Source: Craterostigma plantagineum (Eukaryota; Streptophyta; Magnoliopsida; Lamiales; Linderniaceae). From it: a DNA stretch of 64,000 bases. Where the stretch lies: contig JAPQWV010000018.1 in assembly GCA_027422505.1 (NCBI GenBank), forward strand, positions 14,464,001-14,528,000, read 5' to 3'. The notes beneath the pieces are model-generated. The model searched no databases and was not told where the DNA came from. It was given only the letters and a program-made list of their open reading frames with translations. Positions 58,366 to 64,000 of this stretch are shown in pieces. Both the position numbers and the translations under genes were made by a program. Numbering within the stretch: the first letter of the stretch is position 1; the number at the start of each line of letters is the position of its first letter.

Positions 58366-59125
58366 TGCAACATGGAGGCCACAAATGCTGGTGAGGAACG
58401 GAAATTTCAGCTACAGAAACTTGAAGAATTTCGCCTAGAAGCCTACGAGAATGTACAAGGAACGCACGAAGCATTTCCACGACAAACTCCTACATAAGAA
58501 GCATTCAAGGTAGGACAAAAGGTTCTCCATTATAACTCGAGGTTAAAATTCATGCCAGGTAAGCTCAAATCTCGTTGAATGGGACCATACATTGTTAAAA
58601 ATATTTTTCCAAATGGCGTTATTGAAATTGAGAGCGTATCTTCTAACAAGTGTTTCAAGGTAAATGGTCATAGGCTTAAACCTTAGTTTGGGAATGATTT
58701 TACGGCTTGTGTGGAAGAGATCAAGTTGTGCCCACCCATTTATGCATGACGTCGAAGAACGGAGACTACGTCTAGCCAAAGACGTTAAAGAAAACGCTCA
58801 TTGGGAGGCAACCCAAAATTATTCAATTTTATTTTGTTATTGCAATATTTCGTTTAATCTATATTTTCAATGATGATTAAGCAGGTTTGCTAGCGGCTAC
58901 GAATGCTACAAGATCTCACTAGGCTCGGATAAAAATATCACCTCGCTTGGAATTTCTCTACGACTCCATCACTGTCAGGGAAGTTTTTTTTTCATTAACT
59001 TTAATTACTTCTTCACATCTACTCTGAAATATGAAAATGAAAATTAGGGTGGAAATCTTTAGATTTTAGCTACTATTTGCATTAGAGTTCTACATTGAGG
59101 ACAATGCAAGTTTAGGTGTGGGGGA

Positions 59126-60300
59126 GATTTCTCATGTTAGTTGATGAACACATATCTTCTCTCGAGCAAACCGATGTGCATTAATTAGAGTATGAGAGAA
59201 ACAATTAGGAATAACTATTTGGTATTAGGATGATTATTTTTTTTTCTTCAATTGATTTAAGACCGGATGCGCAAGAGTCGACAAAAAGCCTACTTAAATA
59301 TGTGGGATTTGAGCCTTTAAAAAAGAGGAGTATTTATCTTTTTACTCAGTTTTTTCTTTACGAGAGCGTCACATATGTTTTGAATATTCTAGAACTTGCT
59401 CTATTATACATGTTGATATCAATGGCGGCTTTTTGTGTACAAAAGTGATTAAGGCACTTAGGATTAAGCCCTTGGCCTCACATTGATCCTACCTTCAAAT
59501 TTCCACTTAGTGAGCCAACTTGACCCATAGCCTTATTTCTCTTGTTGAATTTAAGCCACTATAGTTACCCATATATATATATCCTTTTGGCTTTCTTATT
59601 AACCCATTGTCGGATTGGATGAGTTATTAATTGCGTAGATTCCACGATTTCGAGATTGGTAATAAACTAATGAGTCCATATATGTGATAATATGAATCGA
59701 TAGTTATAGCGAAAGAAAAAGTCATCCGAAAAAAAAGCGCAAAAAAAAAAGAAGACAGAAAAAAAGAAAGAAAAAAAATAGAAAAAAGGAAAAAAATCAT
59801 TCAAAAAAAAAGATGGAAAAAAATCAAATGAAAAAAAATTATGAAGCGCTAGTCAAATTTGTAGGTATTAAGAAACTTTGAGTTGTTTGAATAATAGCAT
59901 GTAAGTACGATAATAGTGATTCTAGTATTGAGATATAGTCGTGTGTCATGGGATAGTCGTGGGACTTAGCGATTAAATAATCACCAAGTTCAAAAATTTT
60001 AGCCCACTCTTCCAAAATTATCCAACCTAATCCATAGCCCCATTACAACCCAAAGAAAGACCTTCTTGATTTGTACACTATAGTCGCTATATGAATACAA
60101 TGTGATATATTAGCAAGCTTATGGTAATTTTGTTTCATAGTGTTGATTTGAGCGTATACACATATATCCCATAAACACTTTGAGCCCATTGAGAGAATCC
60201 AAGTGAGAGTTGTTGATTTTTGTGGCGTTCAGTCTTTACTGAGATCGTCGAAAATTGATATGATTGCCTAGTGCTAAATGTTATGAATAATACCTATCTC
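59126..60300. other. 3' non-coding part of the Athila/Tat-type element and spacer
   Basis: The region has no gene. It includes an A-rich purine stretch at 59722-59845 (runs of A broken by G and C), as is usual between pol and the 3' LTR in this group. No copy of the 5' LTR end (CCCTGTGGAG word) was found, so the 3' LTR is absent or too decayed. Confidence 0.5.
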
Positions 60301-62799
60301 TAGGGCAAATTAATGTATGTCGGTAAAGTCCTGATTAGAATGTTTGCATTTTCTATCTGGAGTAAATGCTTGAGGACTGCGGCGCCCCTGACTCCTACCG
60401 CCTGTTCTTATTACTATTTTATGTGACTGCATGTGATGTAAATGAAATCTATATACGAAAATTCGTACAAAATTTTTCCTTTTATATAAAGGAAATTCTT
60501 CTGTACAATACAAAATATTCCTAGGACATAAATAGAAGGTAGAGTGTGCATGCGTGTTCAAAATAATCTATTGGCCCGCCACTCAGGTCGCATCCATGTA
60601 CACACTGCCACCTCAAAAGTCCTCCGGAAACTTCAACAATAGGTCTCGCCTTCGTAAAGATCACGTACCGTGATCCCGTGAACCTACAACACATAAATAC
60701 GTGGAATGAGCTTTAAAGCTCAGTAAGTGAAAGCCATGCATGCTATGCACGTGTCCTAAATTCGCAGAGGCATCCGCGCCAATGCTTCCTAGACCTCATA
60801 TTTTTCCTTGTCTTGTCTTGTCATGTAGGGCCCTCGGCTATCTTGCTATGCACCATCATGGAGCTCGAATCTACTAGGGATTAATAAATATAAGTGGCAA
60901 TATCCACTCAAGGGAGGCTAACCCTAGGGCGCCTTTTCTGTCCCAAGGTGGTTTCATACGCCATGCGGACGCTTCACACTGGTAGCCTAATTTGAGGTAG
61001 TCCACACCAGAGCTACCCTCGGTGTCGCTTACCCCCTCAGCTCGCACCCTCCAGGTTTTACTATCCGCCATGAGGGAGGGCATTAGCCCTAAAATCATGT
61101 CTTGCCTTGTACATGTCATGTCTTAACGGTAGCGCCATATGACGTCACCATGGTAGCATAGAAGAGCCGTGACTCAACTGTGAGTTGACATCAGACGCCC
61201 ATATCGGTGAATCTTTATCGCTCTCAGTCGATCGTTTATGCACGCTCTTATATCATGTCTTTTGTACTAAACGTGCATGCATATGCTCATGTCATGAATG
61301 TGCGTGTCATGCTATCATGTATTGTAAATAATTCACGCGTGTCATATAACGCAAATAATTCACGTAGGAAGTCACATAAAATCATAAAAACAAATAACAC
61401 ATAATTTCATGCACATACAATTATTTGTTGCAGTTGGGACTTCCACTTACCTGGTGTCCTTAGCTACTTAGCTTATCGTACGGTAATTTGCTACCCTTCA
61501 ATTCCTAAGTATAGAAACATATAAAATTAGGGTTTGCTAGTCTAATTACAGTTTCGCTAAAATGACTTAGCTTTGACTTCCATAACTTTCGAACCCTAAG
61601 GTTTCGAACTTGTCTTAGATTGAAAAGGTATTATTTTAAAATTCACAAGAATCTCGATATGATGCTCGACATGTATCTAGACAGACATGGATTTTTCACA
61701 ATATTAGACAGACATGGATTTTAAAATTCACAATATTTCGACATTCCACAACACTAAATATTTCGACATGGATTTCGTACTCAATCTCGAGATCCTTATA
61801 TCAACCTTCTAAATTAATTCAGAAATAGATCTAGACATTTTATATCCTTATTCCTAGACCTCAAAATCGATCTACAAACTGATATGGCTTCGAGATTTAT
61901 AATCTGAAGAAGCCATATCATACAAAAAACCCTCTTTTATACTAAATCCATCTAACCCTCGATTAAAAATGCATTTTCTCAAGAACAATATGAATATTAT
62001 AAGAACTACAACATGCTTTGACTATATCTAATATCTAAACCCATGAAGTCCGTGATTATAAGTAGGGTCTTTATACTTAATGGTACCTAACCCAAGCTAA
62101 TATGATATATAATTAAAAACGACAAGTGGTAGTAAAAAGGTATACCTATCCAAGCTTGATCGACTTGTTCTTGTTGGAGTTATTCTTTCCTCTTTACTGT
62201 AGGGTTTTCGAAGTTGTACAAATGAATATGTTAACCTCTTTCTAGTCTTTTATCTGTTTGTTGCGTATGATAATATATAAATGACATCGACGTCTTTATC
62301 TTTCCTTTCTAGGTAAGTAATCAATATTTATCTCTTCATTCGACATTCTCTATTATTCCTTGATTTCGAGTTTTATATTTCGAGCTTTAACAGCTGCAAG
62401 TACCTAAAGATCTTGGCTTCTAAGGTCTCGACAATTAAAGATCTCGAGCTTAATAATTTTGGTTTCAATGATTTTAATATCCTAGGATTTCGAGTGTTTC
62501 TTCTTTTGTTAAGTCATCAAGTCATATACAAATATTATATCCTAATGCCTTACACTAAATTATCGAGATAACTAAATTTCTTAAGTAACAATTTTAGTCT
62601 TATAATCTTTCCCTCAATGTTAAAGTAAAAAACTATAGTTATTTTAAATCTTAGTTTTCGAAAACCTCTCTATACCCAAGTTAGTGTTGTAACGACCCGT
62701 CCCATACCGGGTGTCACTATAGCATCGGTCCCTACCGAGACAAGTGGGGTTGGACCCACCACACTCCGACGATAGTCTGGCCCCACTGTACCACCATTT

Positions 62800-62905
62800 A
62801 ACCTTTTAGCGTGCTTCGTGCACTCGCTCACACGCACCCTGAGAAACTTCTCAGGGGGTCACCCATCCCTAGATTGCCCCAAGTCAAGCACGCTTAACTT
62901 TGGAG
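62800..62905 (-). other. 5S rRNA-like core of Cassandra LTR (low-coordinate copy)
   Basis: On the minus strand: AGTTAAGCGTGCTTGACTTG (box A), GGATGGGTGACCCCCTGAGA (intermediate element and start of box C), then AAGTTTCTCAGGGTGCGTG. This is the RNA polymerase III internal promoter set of 5S genes, embedded in an LTR, not a functional 5S rRNA gene. Confidence 0.85.
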
Positions 62906-63339
62906 TTTCAATAGATGGACTCCCGAAAAGGTAGGTCGACCTTGGTGATATGAGTAGTACTATCAATTCCCTTATACGATTCTTAGCCTGACACGCCCAT
63001 ACATTGTCAGTCTCAGGATCCCCTCTCATTCGGGTGTCGGATCGGTTCGTTCACGTACCCCTTCGCCTAGAAGTCTGCCAGGAGCCGCTCTTTATCCGTG
63101 CACCTCTCTGGCACCGGCGATAACTCCCTGCCCTCATCGGCCCCGGGCGTCACATGCCCATCAGCTTCCACCTGGTTCATCCCCGAACCAGCACCGTACT
63201 GCGAGAGGTTGTGCTCTGATACCACCTGTAACGACCCGTCCCATACCGGTTGTCACTATAGCATCGGTCCCTACCGGGACAAGTGGGGTTGGGCCCACCA
63301 CACTCCGACTGATAGTCTGGCCCCACTGTACCACCATTT

Positions 63340-63445
63340 AACCTTTTAGCGTGCTTCGTGCACTCGCTCACACGCACCCTGAGAAACTTCCCAGGGAGTC
63401 ACCCATCCCTACATTGCCCCAAGTCAAGCATGCTTAACTTCGGAG
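63340..63445 (-). other. 5S rRNA-like core of Cassandra LTR (high-coordinate copy)
   Basis: The same set as in the other LTR, with AGTTAAGCATGCTTGACTTG as box A (one G to A change) and GGATGGGTGACTCCCTGGGA then AGTTTC as intermediate element and box C. Confidence 0.85.
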
Positions 63446-64000
63446 TTTCTATAGATGGACTCCAGAAAAGGTAGGTCGACCTTGGTGATATGAGTAGTAC
63501 TATCAATTCCCTTATACGATTCTTAGCCTGACACGCCCATACATTGTCAGTCTCAGGATCCCCTCTCATTCGGGTGTCGGATCGGTTCGTTCACGTACCC
63601 CTTCGCCTAGAAGCCTGCCAGGAGCCGCTCTTTGTCCGTGCACCTCTCTGGCACCGGCGATCACTCCCCGCCCTCATCGGCCCCGGGCATCACAAGCGTG
63701 CCTATTTTAATATTAAAATTGTTTACTCAATGACTAAGGATTCGAACCTTACAAAACCCTAGATTTAAAATCTTCTAGGTTAGCATGCCATGTACTAGAA
63801 ACCCTAAAATCAATAACTATTCTAATTTCAATTAATTCCTCTACTTGGTTAGTAACCCTAAAAGCACCCAATTTGAAATCACGTTGACACGTAAAATTAC
63901 AAAACATGTCTCATGCAGTCACGTAAGTCACATAATACGTATGTATATTTATTGGCCGGCTTATTTATGGGACTCGGGTATTACATCCTCCCCCTTAGAA

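Larger units (their letters stand above)
53463..59125 (+). mobile_element. Athila/Tat-type Ty3 retrotransposon body, decayed
   Basis: The order on the plus strand is gag, zinc knuckle, protease, reverse transcriptase, RNase H, integrase, all with stops and frame changes. A purine tract in GGTGTGGGGGAGATTT (about 59115-59130) follows pol. A second LTR was not found, and the downstream sequence up to about 60.3 kb holds only A-rich spacer. The order RT, RNase H, integrase and the tRNA-Asp primer site support Ty3 and the Athila/Tat branch. Confidence 0.85.
62688..63694 (-). mobile_element. Cassandra TRIM retrotransposon, nearly complete
   Basis: Two LTRs of 467 and 468 bp (62688-63154 and 63227-63694) start TGTGA(C/T)GCCCGGGGCC and end GGGTCGTTACA on the minus strand, and differ at few sites. 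The 72-bp core (63155-63226) carries the primer-binding site TGGTATCAGAGCACAACC next to the 5' LTR and a purine-rich GGTGGAAGCTGATGGG next to the 3' LTR. Each LTR holds a 5S rRNA-like stretch. The flanks are AGTGT (62683-62687) and AGCGT (63695-63699), a 4-of-5 target duplication. There is no coding capacity. It sits inside the chromovirus-type LTR. Confidence 0.92.
60300..63985 (-). mobile_element. 3' LTR of a chromovirus-type Ty3 element (body beyond the window)
   Basis: On the minus strand a purine tract (TAAGGGGGAGGA, 63986-63997) is followed at 63985 by TGTAATACCCGAGTCCC, a usual start of Tekay/Del-type LTRs. LTR-like sequence runs to lower coordinates and continues on the far side of the nested Cassandra element. 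It contains words such as GGATCACGGTACGTGATC (about 60660-60677) and a TATA-like TTTATATAAAAGG (about 60476-60488). The low-coordinate end is not defined. Removing the 1-kb Cassandra insert leaves an LTR of roughly 2.5 kb. Confidence 0.6.

Overview
The window is nuclear DNA from a flowering plant. It carries a KANADI1-type gene, an ERF1-type AP2/ERF gene and pieces of glutamine synthetase and cytochrome P450, all embedded in many plant-type transposable elements. I would guess a eudicot, but the sequence alone does not fix the lineage. It is a gene-poor, repeat-rich region with heavy nesting and decay; the only gene that looks fully intact is the ERF gene (43674-44192, minus).

Layout. 1-700: a TRIM-like fragment next to a P450 pseudogene. 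1275-4680: a non-coding repeat built on the motif AAGTGGTAT, with a 537-bp duplication and an array of about eight 122-bp units. 5205-5640: a decayed Cassandra-type LTR with a 5S rRNA-like core. 6831-10199: copy A of a Mutator-like (MULE) family. 10669-13627: KANADI1-type gene (minus) with a 928-bp hAT element inside exon 2 and no visible last exon. 13.7-20.0 kb: AT-rich intergenic DNA with microsatellites and retroelement scraps. About 20064-27046: MULE copy B. 27104-31967: a CACTA element with TAA target duplications. 34472-40920: MULE copy C, right end missing. 43674-44192: ERF gene. 45.8-53.2 kb: co-oriented minus-strand gene fragments (plastid atpH/atpB mosaic, glutamine synthetase, Ulp1-type protease, RPA1-like protein) ending at a Helitron-like 5' terminus at 53208. 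53.2-59.1 kb: a decayed Athila/Tat-type Ty3 retrotransposon (plus). About 60.3-63.985 kb: the 3' LTR of a chromovirus-type element (minus) whose body lies beyond the window, with a nearly complete Cassandra TRIM (62688-63694) nested in it.

The most interesting system is the MULE family (A, B, C). Its full form carries two convergent genes. On one strand is a FAR1/MULE transposase whose last exon is an OTU-type cysteine protease domain, so transposase and protease look like one fused protein. On the other strand is a plant mobile domain (PMD, MAIN-like) gene. Each gene starts with a tiny first exon (51 or 58 nt) next to the TIR. Each first intron holds an array of near-palindromes of the form GACCGAAAT..ATTTCGGTC. 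The two arrays are therefore both subterminal to the transposon and intronic to its genes. All three copies are broken, and B and C share one nonsense mutation in the transposase core. They therefore descend from an already dead copy, which implies movement in trans or segmental duplication.
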